A DNA stretch of 64,000 nucleotides from Dipteris shenzhenensis (GCA_047967505.1 CM106538.1), one strand, 5' to 3'. Positions 31,241-44,500 are shown, numbered from the stretch's first letter. The notes: generated by a model not told the origin, from the letters alone. Translations and numbers: made by a program.

Positions 31241-31996
31241 CATTTGCACTCCTTTTGCCCCTCCACCTAGATCAAGTCATATCTCTTGATCCAGGAAGAA
31301 TTTGAGGGTGCTCCAAAAAGGAAAGTCACTCGGTTTTTCGTGCTCTACGCGCTCTTACATCACGCGCACATTTCGGTGCAAGTTACACTCACATTTGTGT
31401 CTCGCCGACAAAACCACTTCCTTCACGCACATTTGCCTCTACATCGACGCATCTGACCCAGCACTTAAAAAGAACAAAAGAAAAGGAATTATTTGCTGCT
31501 CTTTCATCGATCGACAGTTGGTTTAGATCTAGATCAGAGTAGACTAGATCGTCATAGAGGGGACGCTTTGAATTCCCCAAGTTGCCAATCTAAGCCATGC
31601 CTGAAATTCTTGACTAGTCCCATACGCTCACATCCGATTTCACATCATTACATTACCTGAAACCTTACGTTCATCAGTTCAGTGAGCAGACTTCAGAGTT
31701 CAGAGGCATTGCAGATTGATTCAGTGGGCAGATAGCACTTGATTTCACACACACATGCCACCATTGTAAAGCCTGTTTGGCTATCTCACGGCATCATGCA
31801 CATCATTTTTCAGCCTTGTAAAGCCTCTTGGCTATTCCCGGCATCATTGCCACAAGCCTTGTAATACAGATCAGATCTTATATACTGCAGTTCTATCTTC
31901 ACCGACGGTACAGAGATTTCACTTGGCATCTTCAGTGTTTTTGCAATTGATTCATACAGAGTTTTTCAGGACACTTTTGAGTACATTGTTTGCACC

Positions 31997-32074
31997 ATGT
32001 CGACTAGCAACCTCAATTTGGAGGCATCTGCTAAGTTAGACAACTCCAATTACGGTACATGGAAATACCGAATG
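31997..32074 (+). pseudogene. gag: C4 gag N-terminus, interrupted
   Basis: It starts MSTSNLNLEASAKL and continues with DNSNYGTWKYRME, the typical opening of plant copia gag (Leu..Asn-Tyr-x-x-Trp). After 26 codons the sequence changes abruptly into the purine-rich end of the L3 LTR at about 32,075. Whether the downstream pol piece at 39,539 (C2, same strand) is the rest of this element cannot be shown here. Confidence 0.65.
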
Positions 32075-32998
32075 GAGACGGGAGGGAGAAGGAGAAGGGA
32101 AGAGGAGAGTGAAGGGGGATGGAGTGGCAACCACAAGGGCACTACAATGGAAACAAGAGAACACCTAAAACACTCTCTTGGAAGAGAAGAGGGAGCTTGT
32201 ATTCAAACTTGTGCAAACAACAATGAAGACCAAAGTCAACACTTTGGCCTTTTATACAAGTCACCTTTTGAAGAGAGGGCCAACCATTTTCCTTTTTAGC
32301 ACTCTCCTTCTCTTTAGAACCAAAGGATCTTGGGCCCATAGGGTTCCAAGGCATATTACTATTCTTTCCATCTCTCCCCTACTAGCTGAAATAGCACTTG
32401 TGTTAACCATATTAAAGCACTTGGGACAATCTTGGAGTTAGGAGGTGGTCCTAAGTTTCCAAATAGCACTTGTGTATCAATTTAGGGCTCAAACTCCCTG
32501 AGCGCCCTCACGCCTTAAGCCATTTAGGGCTCGAACCTCGTGAACACGGCTCAAAACCTAGAGTGGCGAGGCTTAACTCCCATGAGACACTTAACATGCA
32601 GCTTGCAGCTGGGACGTATAACCTCTGCATGTTGCCTGGACAATTTTGCCTTGGGATATTTGGGAATCAAACTCTCTGAGTTTGAGATGTACCCCTTTCA
32701 TGGCTATTTTCATGGATGTAGACCTGAAATATGCACGCTGCTTATACTCTTTGGTCTTGGGGTGTTAGCTGGAACATACAACCTGTGCTTGGAATCCACG
32801 GAATTTGGGTATTTGGGGATCAAACTCCCTGAGTTTGAGATGTAATCCTTCCATGTGCACATTGCTTGCAATCACTGGCCTTGGGGTATTTGGGGGTCAA
32901 ACTCCGTGAGCTTATCCGATGAAGTAGATCATGTGGCTTGATCACATCTAATCACCGATTACCCTATGTTCGACGATTGTACTTTGTCAATGTTAACA
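32075..32998 (-). mobile_element. 3' LTR of element L3
   Basis: On the minus strand it starts TGTTAACATTGACAAAG right after polypurine tract GGAAAGGGGGCA (32,999-33,010) and runs to about 32,075 (...GTCTCCA). It contains TATAAAAGG at the position seen in the 547-975 LTR. In the U3-side half an imperfect repeat of about 160 bp carries GAATCAAACTCTCTGAG/GATCAAACTCCCTGAG words (about 32,650-32,910). The start is firm; the left end is approximate because no target duplication is visible. Confidence 0.65.
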
Positions 32999-33012
32999 TG
33001 CCCCCTTTCCTG

Positions 33013-34590
33013 TTGTTGCTGATCTATCCTCGGGTTGGGTCAGTCATGCTGGAGGAAGTTGGTGGTGAGGACTGTCTATAGGATTGCGTAGTGGTCCAGT
33101 TATCGTGGAGTGAGGCGAGCGATACTTCCAAAAATGGGTGGCGTGCATATCCTCGTATGTGCAGATGTGATGTCCATGGATATTGTGGACATGGAGGTAG
33201 AGGCGGAGGTCTTGGAATTGCATATGACCGATGTTGGGATTGAAGACAATCTAGTTGTCCAGATTGTGGAGGCGGTCATCGATGGGGTGACTGTGGGCGA
33301 GGAGATCACGGAGGAGTAAGAGGAGGAGGCGGTTGAAATGTACCGCTGCTACGATGATAGGATCTGGAATTTTGAGCCAAATGTGTCATTGAATGATTGG
33401 AGGCGGAAGCAAAATCCCTCTTGAGTCATCTCTTTGGGGAAGTTGTACTTTGGAAAGTTGTACAACACATTTGCATCCTTCTATTGGAGTTCTATGAATT
33501 TGGCCCAAGTCCATCATCGTTCCATTAGAATATACAGTGGGTGAACTCAACGAGCGCGATGTGTGCACTATGGTAGTCGTGCCAAAATTTCTCTAGCTTC
33601 AAGAAGGGGAGTCACCATTGTGGCTATAGACCACCAGCATCTGCATCGGTTCATCTGCATCGGTTGTTGGGACTGGAGCGTCAGGGGCAAGGCTGTATCC
33701 TCCTCTTGTGCACTTTGGATGCATGTGTCACCATTCATCGAAGGATTGCATGATGAATTGTGTGAGGGGGCATACCTCTAGAATTTCATAGAGATGGAGG
33801 TGGGAGCCCTCGAGTTGTTGGCACTTCCAATGATGCATTAGCACATTGTTTGGCAGCTCCTGAAAGGACTGTAAGACTGGGTGCCATTGGACATCTTCAG
33901 GGGGGAAGCAGGTGGGGATGGCAGAGCATCATCATTTGCAATGGGCATGGGCTCCGGCTCTGTTGTGCCAGTTGGCATTTTTGCATCGGCTTCCTATACA
34001 AAATCGGCTACCTTGAGCAGCATGGTGAAGGCTGCGTCAGGAAGGTCGACTAGAGTGGCAGAGGAGATGGATGGGGAGGTCCCGTGCTATGCGGTGATGG
34101 TGTTAGAGGCATTGGAGGAATACTCGGGCAATGTTGTTCAAGGGAGGGGTGGTTGGGTGGCTTGTTGGGTGGGTTGGGCGGGATCTAGAGGAGGCGGTGG
34201 TGGAATTTCGACAGGGGGGGTAGCATTAAAGAGGGTGATGGCTTCTTGGAATTCTTCCTTAGTGACTTCCTTAGGGTATGCTACATGAATTGTTTCCAAA
34301 TTGCTCCACCAAGGACTCAAGCGAGTCTTGAGAGCTTGTAGCACCCTATTGAAGAGGATTATTATGCCTAGGGTGTTATAGGTGGTGGACTCGAATGCCG
34401 CAAGGTGCCCTTGAGATTGGATTGTAGAGGCTCGGCCATAGGTCTGCATCCAATTGATGTTTGCTTGCAGACTTTTGGGTGTGCAGACCCACGGCATGAG
34501 TTCCTCAGGCTTTGCGACTTGCATCACTTCATCACCTGTTTGATAATTAAGGGACTCAGTGATGATGCGGAGTGATGATGCGGCACTAGG
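33013..34590 (-). mobile_element. L3 internal region with an unrecognised proline-rich ORF
   Basis: Minus-strand sequence between the L3 polypurine tract and a copia fragment. The frame 34,138-34,590 reads through SLNYQTGDEVMQVAKPEELM, WVCTPKSLQANINWMQTYGR and PKEVTKEEFQEAITLFNATP and ends in a proline-rich PPPPPLDPAQPTQQ tail. I do not recognise it. Its place before an LTR suggests an accessory or gag-derived ORF of L3. Upstream (34,590-34,656) the same frame is fused to the copia RT box VIIVIYVDDSSIF, so the open frame crosses an element boundary. 33,013-34,130 has no clear coding. Confidence 0.45.
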
Positions 34591-36690
34591 CTTGAAAATT
34601 GAGGAATCGTCAACATAAATCACTATTATCACCACTCCATCTTTCATGTGTGGCACATAAAGGGAGTAATCAGCATTTGATAGATTGAACCCAACATCCT
34701 AAAGAAATCTCATGATTTTCTTACACCAAGCTCTAGGTGCCTACTTCAATCCATAGAGTGCTTTCTTGAACTTGCAAACATAGTCTGGGTACTTTGGATG
34801 CATGTATCCCTAAACCTTTCTCTTTTAGTGTTCCATTCAAAAAGGAATCCTTCACATCCACCATAATTTCCAGCCATAAATGGATGCTAATACAATCATA
34901 GTATGCTCAATACCCATATTTTCCATAGGACTAAATGTTTTCAAGACCTTATGCCTATGCATAACCTTTCTATGCCACCATCCACTTTTCATTTCACATT
35001 GTACACCCACTTGCAAGCTATGGCTTTCTTTTCCTATGCCAGCTTGAAAAAATCCCATATCTTATTGTTAATGAGGGAAGCCATCTCCTCATCCATAGCA
35101 TGTTCCCAACCCTTGTTTCTTTGAGTCTCAACATGTACTATAGAAACCATGTAGAAAAAATGCATCCCAATGAACCCTTTGTAAGTCAATATATCAACTA
35201 GATGTTTGATACTCTTTGATCTCCACACTTGTGGTTTTGGCTCAGTTTGTGCCTTTTTTCATGCATGTGGTGGTGGTAAATACTTCCCTAAACTCTTGTC
35301 AGCACTTGGACTAGTAACCAATGGTAATTCAGCTTCCTCCCCCACAACTTTTGATATATTGTCATGTAAGTTGTGACTGTGATAGGCATCCTTTTCATAA
35401 TATGGATTGTTGTATATATTACCTCAGCCCAATAATACAATGGCATATGTTTCTTATTCATCATATCTCTTGCTATCTCAAAAATTACCCTATTTTTTCT
35501 CTTTGCAATAGCATTTTGTTGTGGTGTATACCTACATGTGACATGTCTTTTAGTGCTATAATCTTGTATATATGCATCAAACTCAATTCAGAGGTGCTCT
35601 CCCCTCCATATGTTCTTAGGCATTTTATGTAACATCCTAATTGTTTCTCAGACATAGCCTTAATGTTTAAAATGAATCTTTAATTCAAGAAATACACCCA
35701 TGTATATGTGCTAAAACCTTCAATAAATGTGATATAATATTATGCACCACTCATGAATGAATTCTCACATGGGTCCTAAACGTCCCTTTGAACCAACTCT
35801 AAAGGATAATGGATGATTGTCTCTCTCCTAGGAAATGAAAGACTTGCCTTCTTGCCAAACTGACAAGCCTTGCATACATGACTAAAATACAAGTTCCCAG
35901 ACATAGTTGTGCTTATTACAATGTCTTTTCTTTGCATGTGCTTCAACCACTTGTAATTAACATCACCAATTCTCTTATGCTATAATTCAACAAGAACATC
36001 TTGCATAGTTGTTGCTTGGTTCCATTGGCATGCACAGAATGATGATGTATCATTGGATTACTTGCATCAAATGCAAACAACCTCCCTTCTTTGCATCCTT
36101 TGGATATCAATCTACTACTAGGTCTTCCTCTTTTAAAATCATGAATGAAGCATCCATATCTATTGAATGTCACTTGCATTTCTTGATCCAACATCTATCT
36201 ACCTGATGCATAATACATTGCCAAGTTGATTTTAAATACCATCCCCAGTACCCACCATGCTATGTCATATGATTAGTGCAACCAAAGTCTATGAACTAGA
36301 CATCTCTACTCTTAGCAGGCATCATGCTACTCAATACATGCTCCATGGAAAATAGATGTCCTCTAGATGCTCCTCCTCTATGTCCATAACTAGTATCTTT
36401 TTGTGAATATGCATAATCATAACTAGCATAATGGTTGTCTAATGTCTACTAGATCCTTGTCCTTTGGCTGTATCATTTTGATTATGAAAGTAATCTCTCT
36501 CAAAGTGATCATATTTACCACTATAGTGGCACTCATCATCTCTCTTGGTAGACCCTATGTGGCCTCTACCTTGGGGGGTGAAGCTCCCCTTGCCTCTATG
36601 CACAAGGTATCCCACTCTATGCATAATGTCACCTCTACCTCCCTACCATCCATGAGCCATCCAATGCATGTGAGTCATGTTCTCGGCACA
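34591..36690 (-). pseudogene. Copia element C3: gag-protease-integrase-RT relic
   Basis: Reading down the minus strand: a decayed zinc knuckle [14 protein letters not shown] (about 36,500), protease remnant DFGCTNHMT (about 36,270; the Asp-Ser-Gly site reads DFG), pre-integrase GCFIHDFKRGRPSSRLISKG and a QACQFGK-type motif (about 35,850), an integrase piece near 35,600 where RTDGGE reads RTYGGE, RT start GWEHAMDEEMASLINNKIWD (about 35,060-35,110), a KKALYGLK-type segment (about 34,750) and YVDD (about 34,610). Almost every domain has stops or shifts. It ends in RT on the left and abuts C1a on the right. Confidence 0.75.
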
Positions 36691-39186
36691 TTTATTGATG
36701 ACTTCAGTAGAAAACTTTGGGTGTATTTTATGAAAAAGAAAAGTGAAGTGTTTGGGCACTTCAAAACTTTAAAAGCTATGGTTGAAAAAGAAACAGGCCT
36801 GCAAATAAAATGCCTAAGGTCAGATGGAGGGGGAGAGTACCTCTCAAATGAGTTTGCAAGGTTCCTGCAGGAGCATGGCATAAAGCAGCAATATTCATGC
36901 AGTCATACCCCACAGCAAAATGGAATTGCAGAAAGGAAAAACATGCATATTGGAGAGGTATCTCGGGCCATGCTAAATGAAAAAGATCTACCAGATTATT
37001 ATTGGGCTGAAGCAGTTGCTATAGCAGTTTATATAATGAACAGGACTCCCACTGTAGCAATACATGGCATGACGCCAGAGGAGATGTATACTGGTAGGAA
37101 ACCAGACATTTCTCATTTGAAAATTTTTGGTTGCATTGCCTATGTTCATGTGCCAGATGAGTTGAGGTCCAAGTTGGATCCAAAGGCTGAGAAGTGCGTC
37201 TTTATTGGTTATAATATCAGTGGACCTGCAGTGTCCTCTAGCAGTGGTTCACATACTTCACCATGGACAGGTAGATTGAGATCAGGAGAATATCCTCAAA
37301 GCAATGCAGATAGTGGTGCGCAGGTATCACGAAAAGGAAAAGAGAAGGTAGATCCGCCCATGTTTGATGTGAATGCAGGTCACTCTTATGTGGATGGTGA
37401 ATCCAGTGGCTCAGAGCAGAGCATTGATGATGAGTTGGGTATTCCTTCTGTTGTTACACCTAGAGTAAGGAAGACTAGGGATGTTTTGAGAGCACCTGGA
37501 AGTGAGCCTATTTTGCACAGATCTACCAAGGTTAGGTATCCTGTGGATAGGCTGAAATATGATGGATTTACAGCCATTCACTATGCGTATATGGTCAAAG
37601 TGATACAGGAACCAGAACCCACTTCTTTTGAGCAAGCCATGGGAAATGAAAAATGGGAGAAAGCCATGGATGAAGAAATGGATGCCTTGGATGCAAATGC
37701 TACATGGGAATTGGTGCCTTTGCCTAAAGACAAGAATGCAATTGGCTGTAAGTGGGTTTATAAGATCAAGCACAATGCAGATGGTTCTGTGAATAGATAC
37801 AAGGCAAGATTAGTTGTCAAGGGGTATGCACAAACATATGGCATTGATTATGAAGAAACTTTCAGCCCGATTGCAAGGATGGCAATCGTAAGAGCAGCCA
37901 ATTCTATGGCTGCATCAAAGGGATGGTCTTTACATCAGATGGATGTAAAGAATGCCTTCTTGCATGGTGATTTTAAAGAATGCCTTCTTGCATGGTGATT
38001 TGCAAGAAGAGGTCTTTATGGAGCAGCCAGCAGGTTATGTTCATGCTATTCATCTTGAGTTTGTTTGCAGGTTGAAGAAAGCCTTGTATGGCTTGAAGCA
38101 AGCACATAGAGCATGGTCTGACAAGATAGGACAGTATCTTGTCACTATTGGCTTTCAGATTTCCAAGGCAGATTTCTCACTCTATGTGAGAAAAACAGAG
38201 AAAGGGATTATGCTGCTTGTCATTTATGTTGATGATTTGATCATCACAGGTGATAGTGATGAAGATATCCTTCATGTGAAAATGCTATTGAGGCAGAAGT
38301 TTGAGATGAAGGATTTGGGAGAGCTGCGTTATTTCTTGGGCATTGAGGTGATTAGATCACCAAGTGGGATACAGCTCCTCGAGAGGCAGTATGGACTGGA
38401 CATGTTGTCCAAATATGGGATGACAGGCTGTAAGCCTATTTCAGTTCCTTTGGAGCAGAATGTGAAGCTGAGCATAGATGCAGGTGAGCTTCTGGAAGAC
38501 CCTACTATGTACAGACGCATAGTGGGAAGTTTGATTTACATGACTATTACCAGGCCAGATTTGAGCTATGCTATTGGGTTGGTAAGTCAGTTTATGCAGG
38601 CTCCAAGGAAACTGCATTTGGATGCGGCTAGACGCATACTCAGGTATGTGAAGTCCACATTGCAGTATGGACTATTTTATGAGGCTGGGGTTCAAATACA
38701 GTTGCATGGATACACTGATGCTGATTGGGCTGGTAGTATTTCTGATAGACGATCTACCAGTGGATATGTGTTCTCTTTTGGGAGTGCTGCAGTCACTTGG
38801 AGCAGCAAGAAACAGCCTACAGTGGCCTTGTCGAGCACAGAGGCTGAGTACAGGGGTGCAGCAATGGCTGCATGTGAGGTAGCTTGGTTGCATAAGCTAC
38901 TCTATAATATGCATCAGTCTACAGATGGGCCAGTTGTCATTTATTGTGACAACATGAGTAGTATACACTTGGCAAATAACCCAGTCTATCATGCTAGAAC
39001 AAAGCACATTGAGGTGCATTATCACTATGTGTGGGAGAAGGTTTTACTAGGTCTTATTGATCTAGTTTATGTCAGCACAGAGGATCAGGTAGCTGACATA
39101 TTCATGAAGGCATTGGGCGCAGAGAAGCTGCGCAAGTTTAGAGACCTGCTTGGTGTGCAGGAATTGGGATTGAGCTCGAGGGGGAG
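36691..39186 (+). pseudogene. pol: Copia C1a: integrase-RT-RNase H, 5' truncated
   Basis: Homology to C1c begins within the integrase core at [36 protein letters not shown] holds the second catalytic Asp and [10 protein letters not shown] the catalytic Glu. FIGYNISGP marks an in-frame loss of about 170 bp against C1c. RT follows: [56 protein letters not shown]. RNase H: YTDADWAGSISDRRSTSGYV, ALSSTEAEYRG, YCDNMSSIHLA. A 28-bp tandem duplication at about 37,948-38,003 shifts the frame inside AFLHGD; the frame from 37,952 then runs open to 39,226, its stop lying inside the LTR. Only this break and the missing 5' half prevent function. Confidence 0.9.
39177..39186 (+). promoter_or_regulatory. C1a polypurine tract
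   Basis: CGAGGGGGAG immediately before TGTTGAG of the LTR. It overlaps the end of the pol reading frame. Confidence 0.8.
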
Positions 39187-39538
39187 TGTTGAGATATCGA
39201 GCTCCACTCGTGATATGCCAGGGTGACCGTTGTACATTTATGTCACCGACTTGTTAGCTACAGATGCGGTTGGTACACTGCCCACGAATAGTAGCTGGAT
39301 GACAGCTATCCTTATCTACACTAGTTCATGGCTCAGTTAGTATGCCACCTTAGTTAGTTGAGTTTGGTTTGAGACCCACATATAGGGTTCTTCTATTTCT
39401 TTGTACTAGAGTTCTTTTTGGCTTTCACAACTAAGAAGAGGAAAACTGTTTTTAGCCTCCACCTTTGTGTGTATTCCCCCATTGTGTATGTGAGAAAGCT
39501 GCAAGTGAGACTCCTTCCCTCTCCCCACTATCTTCACA
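39187..39538 (+). mobile_element. C1a 3' LTR
   Basis: TGTTGAGATATCGAG...TATCTTCACA, 352 bp, the same length as the C1c LTR at 44,977-45,328 and highly similar. After it the sequence changes at once to C2 coding DNA (TGGTTCTCC). Confidence 0.92.
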
Positions 39539-41500
39539 TGGTTCTCCACTTATGATAGTGGAAAGACAGGTTGTGTGCATCTTGGAAATGACTATGCATG
39601 TGACATAGTGGGAGCAGGTGACATAAAGTTTTCTTTTGCAAATGGGTCTGCATTTGTTTTGAAACATGTGAGACATGTGCCTAAGCTGACCAAGAGTCTT
39701 ATTTCAGTGGGTCAGCTATATGATGCTGGTTTTCACACCACTTTTGGCTTTCAGAGTTGGAAAATTCAGAAGGGCTGCTCTATGCTTTTGGCCAGGGGTG
39801 CCAAGTGTGGGACTTTGTATCCCTTACATGTATCAGGGGTATTTGATCATGTTGTTGCAATAACCGAGCAGCCAAGCACTTCTTTGTGGCATTGCAGGTT
39901 GGGGCACATGAGCCAGAATGGAATGAAACTCTTATGCCATTTGGGTTATGTACCGCATTTGAGTTTCTCTGATTTTGAATTTTGTGAGCATTGTCTCTAT
40001 GGGAAGCAGAGTAAATCAGCCCATAAAAGAAGGGGAAAGAAAGAGTTTGAAAAGCTTGATTTGGTGCATTCAGACGTATGTGGTCCCATGCCTACACGGT
40101 CATTAGGCGGGGCTGAATACTATGTGACATTCATTGATGATGCAACTAGGAAAGTGTGGGCTTATGCTATAGCTCGGAAGAGTGATGTATTCCAGGTATT
40201 TCAGAAATGGCTGGCCTTGGTTGAGAATCAGTCAGGTAGAACGCTTAAATGCCTACGGACTGACAATGGTGGAAAGTATCTCTCTCATGACTTTTAGCAT
40301 TTCTGTGATACACATGGGATTAAGAGGGAGCTCACATCCCCTCATACTCCAGAGCAAAATCCAGTTGCAGAAAAGATGAACCGTACCATTCAAGAAAGAT
40401 TGCAATGCATGCTTTCCAATGCAAGTCTTTCTGGTGGTTTTTGGGCTGAGGCAATGAAGACTGTAGTACATGTGATCAATAGATCACCTAGTAAGAGTTT
40501 GGATGGTGGTATTCCTAAAGAGGCATGGAGTGGCAAGAAGCCCTCTTACTCTCATTTGCGTATATTTGGGTGTGAGGCATATGCACATGTGCCAAAAGAG
40601 CTTCGAAAGAAGCTAGATCCTAAGTCTAGGAAATGCATCTTTTTGGGTTATGGTGAAAGTGGAGAGATGGGCTATCGTCTCTGGGATCCAGAAGCAAAGA
40701 AGATCATACGCAGCCATGATGTGGTCTTCAATGAGAAGAAGATGCATAAGGCACCCATGAGGGATGTGGAAATGAGGAGAATCACTTTCCAGGATGTGAA
40801 TCCACCTGCATATGTTGATAGACAGCAAGCTGTCCATGCACCAAATGTGCAAGAAATGGTACCACCAAGTACTCCCACAGGTATACAATCAAGGGTAGAT
40901 GATGGATCATCTATTGGTGGAAATGATGAGCCAAATGTGGCTGATATGTAGGTGGGACAGCAAGCTGAAATGCCCTTGAGAAGATCATCTAGAGTGTCTA
41001 GACCGCCTGATAGGTTTGTTCCAGGGGTAGACTATGTGATGCTTACTGATTGTGGGGAGCCTTCTTGGTACAGAGAGGCTATGATGCGCGAGGATCAACA
41101 CAAGTGGGAATATGCTATGCAATCAGAGATGAGTTCACTTATGAAGTATAAGACTTGGGACTTGGTTTCTTTGCCACATGGAAAGAAAGCATTGCCATGT
41201 AAATGGGTCTACAAAATGAAGGTCACAGGTGATTATATGCCTAGGTACAAGGCCCGTTTGGTCGCCAAAGGGTTCAAGCAAGAGAAGGGTGTGGACTTTG
41301 ATGAGATATTCTCTCCGGTTGTGAAGATGACCACACTTAGATGCATGCTTGGACTAGTGGCATTAGAGAATATGGAGCTTATGCAGATGGATGTCAAGAC
41401 AGCTTTCTTGCATGGGGATTTGCATGAGGAAATTTACATGGTGCAGTCAGAAGGCTTTGAAGAAAAGGGCAAAGAGCATTTAGTTTGTAAACTAAAAAAG
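39539..41500 (+). pseudogene. pol: Copia C2 pol fragment: protease end, integrase, RT start
   Basis: One reading frame from 39,539 to 41,500 broken only by two TAG codons (40,295-40,297 and 40,949-40,951). It starts just after the protease active site (WFSTYDSGKTGCVHLGNDYA), then KHVRHVPKLTKSLISVGQLY, pre-integrase LWHCRLGHMSQNGM and CEHCLYGKQSK, integrase LDLVHSDVCGPM (first Asp), KCLRTDNGGKYLSHDF (second Asp) and NPVAEKMNRTI (Glu). RT opens with CKWVYKMKVTGDY, RYKARLVAKGFKQEKGVDFD and QMDVKTAFLHGDLHEEIYM, and is cut at LVCKLKK before YVDD by C1b. A different family from C1; it may be the downstream half of C4. Confidence 0.88.
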
Positions 41501-44500
41501 ACTCATCATCAATGCTCTGTTCTGAGCCACTGGATTCACCATCCACATAAGAGTGACCTGCATTCACATCAAACATGGGCTAATCTACCTTCTCTTTTCC
41601 TTTTCGTGATACCTGCATACCACTATCTCCTTTGCTTTAAAGAGATTCTCCTGATCTCAATCTTCCTATCCATGGCAAAGTATGTGAACCACGGCTAGAG
41701 GACAATGCAGGTCCACTAATATTTTGTGATTGTTGTTGTGAATTCTGTGCAGCATTACCATTTTGTGCATCTATATCATCAATCACATTTACTGGTTTAT
41801 ACCAGCTGCTCATCTCATAAAAAACAACATCTCTGCTTAGTGTAAACTTACGAGTAGAAGGGTTATAGCATCTATACCCTTTCTGCTATAGAGAATAACC
41901 AATAAAGATGCACTTCTCAGCTTTTGGATCCAACTTGGACCTCAACTCATCTGGCACATCAACATAGGCAATGCAACCAAAAATTTTCAAATGAGAAATA
42001 TCTGGTTTTCTACCAGTGTACATCTCCTGTGGCATCATGCCATGTATTGCTGCAGTGGGAGTCCTGTTCATTATGTAAACTGTTGTAGCAACTGCTTCAG
42101 CCCAATAATAATCTGGTAGGTCTTTTAATTTAGCATGGCTTGAGATACCTCTCCAATATGCATGTTTTTCCTCTCTACAAATCCATGTTGCTGTGGGGTA
42201 TGACTGCATGAATATTGCTACTTTATGCCATGCTCCTGCAAGAACCTTGCAAACTCATTTAAGAGGTACTCTCCCCCTCCATGTGACCTTAGGCATTTTA
42301 TTTGCAGGCCTGTTTCTTTTTCAACCATAGCTTTAAAAGCTTTGAAATGCCCAAACACTTCACTTTTCTTTTTCATAAAATACACCCAAACTTTTCTGCT
42401 GTAGTCATCAATAAAAGTGACAAAATAATGACAGCATCCAATAGATGCAGCTTTAGTAGTCCACCCATCAGAGTGAATTAATTCCAATGGCTTCTTACTC
42501 TCTTGAACATGTCCAGGAAATGGTTTCCTTGCCTGTTTTCCAAATTGACAGGCTTCACATACCTTATGCATTTCTGCAACCTTGAATTTAGGCAATCCTG
42601 CAACAATATTTTGGGCTTGCATTGATTTAAGTCGATGTACATTAACATGACCAATGCGTTTATGCCATCAATATCTGCAACTACACCGGTCCCATGTGCA
42701 AACATTGCTGCACTCAATTCAGGCATGTCTGCATCCAACATAAACATCCTGCCCTTCTTCTTTCCTTTTGCTATCAAGCGACCGTTATTTTTCATATCCT
42801 CAAAAAAGCATCCATGAGGATTAAATCTGACCTACAAGCCCTGCTCAACCATTTGACCAACAGAAACCAGGTTCTTGGTGATATTCGGGACATGAAATAC
42901 ATCAGACAGGTATTTCTTTTTTCCATCCTGCATAGACAAAGGAATTTTACCAATCTGCACAATAGGATGTGCAGTATCATCACCAGTCTCCACAAATCCT
43001 GGTCTTTCCATTTTCCTTACATCCTGCAACCATTCTGCATGACCTGTCATGTGGTTTGATGCACCTGAGTCAACATACCACACATCATTGCTTTCTTCTG
43101 CACTTGTCACAGAATTGGTCATGTGCTGCACCATAAGCAGATGCTCATTTCTGTCATCACCCTGTCTACTAGAAGATGCATAATTCCCTTACTGCAATTT
43201 TCCATTCATGATGTCATTCTACTTTTTATAGCAGTCTTTAGCCATATGACCCATTTTACCACAATAGTAGCATTCAACATTGTTGTTTGCATTTTGGCCT
43301 CTCTGCCATCCACCACGACCTCTTTGGCTCCCCCTGCCTCTAGAGTTACCACGTCCTCCTCCATAGGACTAGTTTTCTTGAGTTTGCTGCCTATTCTAAT
43401 TTCTACCATGGCCTCCAGATCGGCTTGCTCTACCTTTGCCTCTACCTCTTCTAGCATTTGAGTAGAAGATAGTTTCTTTTGAAGTTCCTCCTGAAGAAGA
43501 TGCACCACCATTTCTCTGCTCTTCAGAAATTAGAAGAGCAAACAACTCCTCAAAATCAGGAAATTTTTCACAGATGGCAATGGATGTCCAGAACTGTGCA
43601 TAATCCTTTCCTAGACCATTCAAGGTCACAGAAACTAAATCATCATCTTCCACTGGCGACCCAATGGAAGCAAGTGCATCTGCAATTTTCTTCACCTTCA
43701 TGTGGTAGTCATTAATGCTCATATTTTCTCTCTACACATTGTGCAACTCCTGCTTGAGTTGCATTTTCCTAGCTTGCGTATTTGTGCTGTACATTTTTGC
43801 CAAAGTATCCCATGCCTCCTTTGGCGTACTTGCATACTGAATATGCACAATCATAGAATCTGAAATACTGATAGACAGCCAGTACATAACTTTTCTCGCT
43901 CTCTCATGCCATCCTTTAAATGCTTGCATTTCCTGTTGATTGGGAACATTAGGAAGAACTGGTTCTTCTTCATTTCCTATAATGAACTCCCAATAGCCTT
44001 TTCCCATAAGGAAATTTATCATTCTAAACTTCCATGCTTGGAAGTTGTTCTTGTCAAGCTTTTCAGTGACAATCTATGAAAGAGAATCAGATGCCATTAC
44101 AGAACACTGCAAAATATCGTCACTGCAAAAAACACAACTTCTACCTCACAAGGGCAAATCTGCAAAACTGACGAAAGTGGTATTTGACCACACAGTCACT
44201 TCCTAGTGACGATTTTGCATCAACAAGCAATAAGGATGATTCTGTAACTCCCAATATCTCTATGCACAAGCATACGATGCAATTTCTGCGGCAGCTTTTC
44301 ACCAACCTATAGAGCAGTGGTCACATAGCAAAAACAGTGCCTTTTTCTCAGTGCTTGCGGAGAACTTCTGCCTCCAAAACGGGCCCTGAAATGGCCTCGA
44401 ATCAAAGAAATAAAGTCACCAAGGGCGTCACCCTCACCTGTATCATATATTGCCCTCTCGCCACACCGCGAAGGGGATCTCAATCTGAGACAATGCACTC

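Larger units (their letters stand above)
29525..31996 (+). mobile_element. C4 long leader (2.5 kb)
   Basis: Sequence between primer site and gag start, much longer than the few hundred bases usual in copia. It contains TTGAGAG-rich repeats (29,560-29,830), a unique middle part with a tRNA-like 5' half at 30,375-30,413, a TGCCAC(A/G)TCATC-type minisatellite (about 30,945-31,240), and two imperfect copies of TTGTAAAGCCT..TTGGCTAT..CGGCATCAT (31,763-31,851). Open frames on either strand have no recognisable domain. Other insertions may be hidden inside. Confidence 0.55.

Noticed and set aside
30984-31289. His/Thr/Ser-rich frame over the TGCCACATCATC repeat, considered as a secreted repeat protein
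   Set aside because: The periodicity is that of the DNA minisatellite, units vary in length out of frame, and it lies inside the C4 leader.
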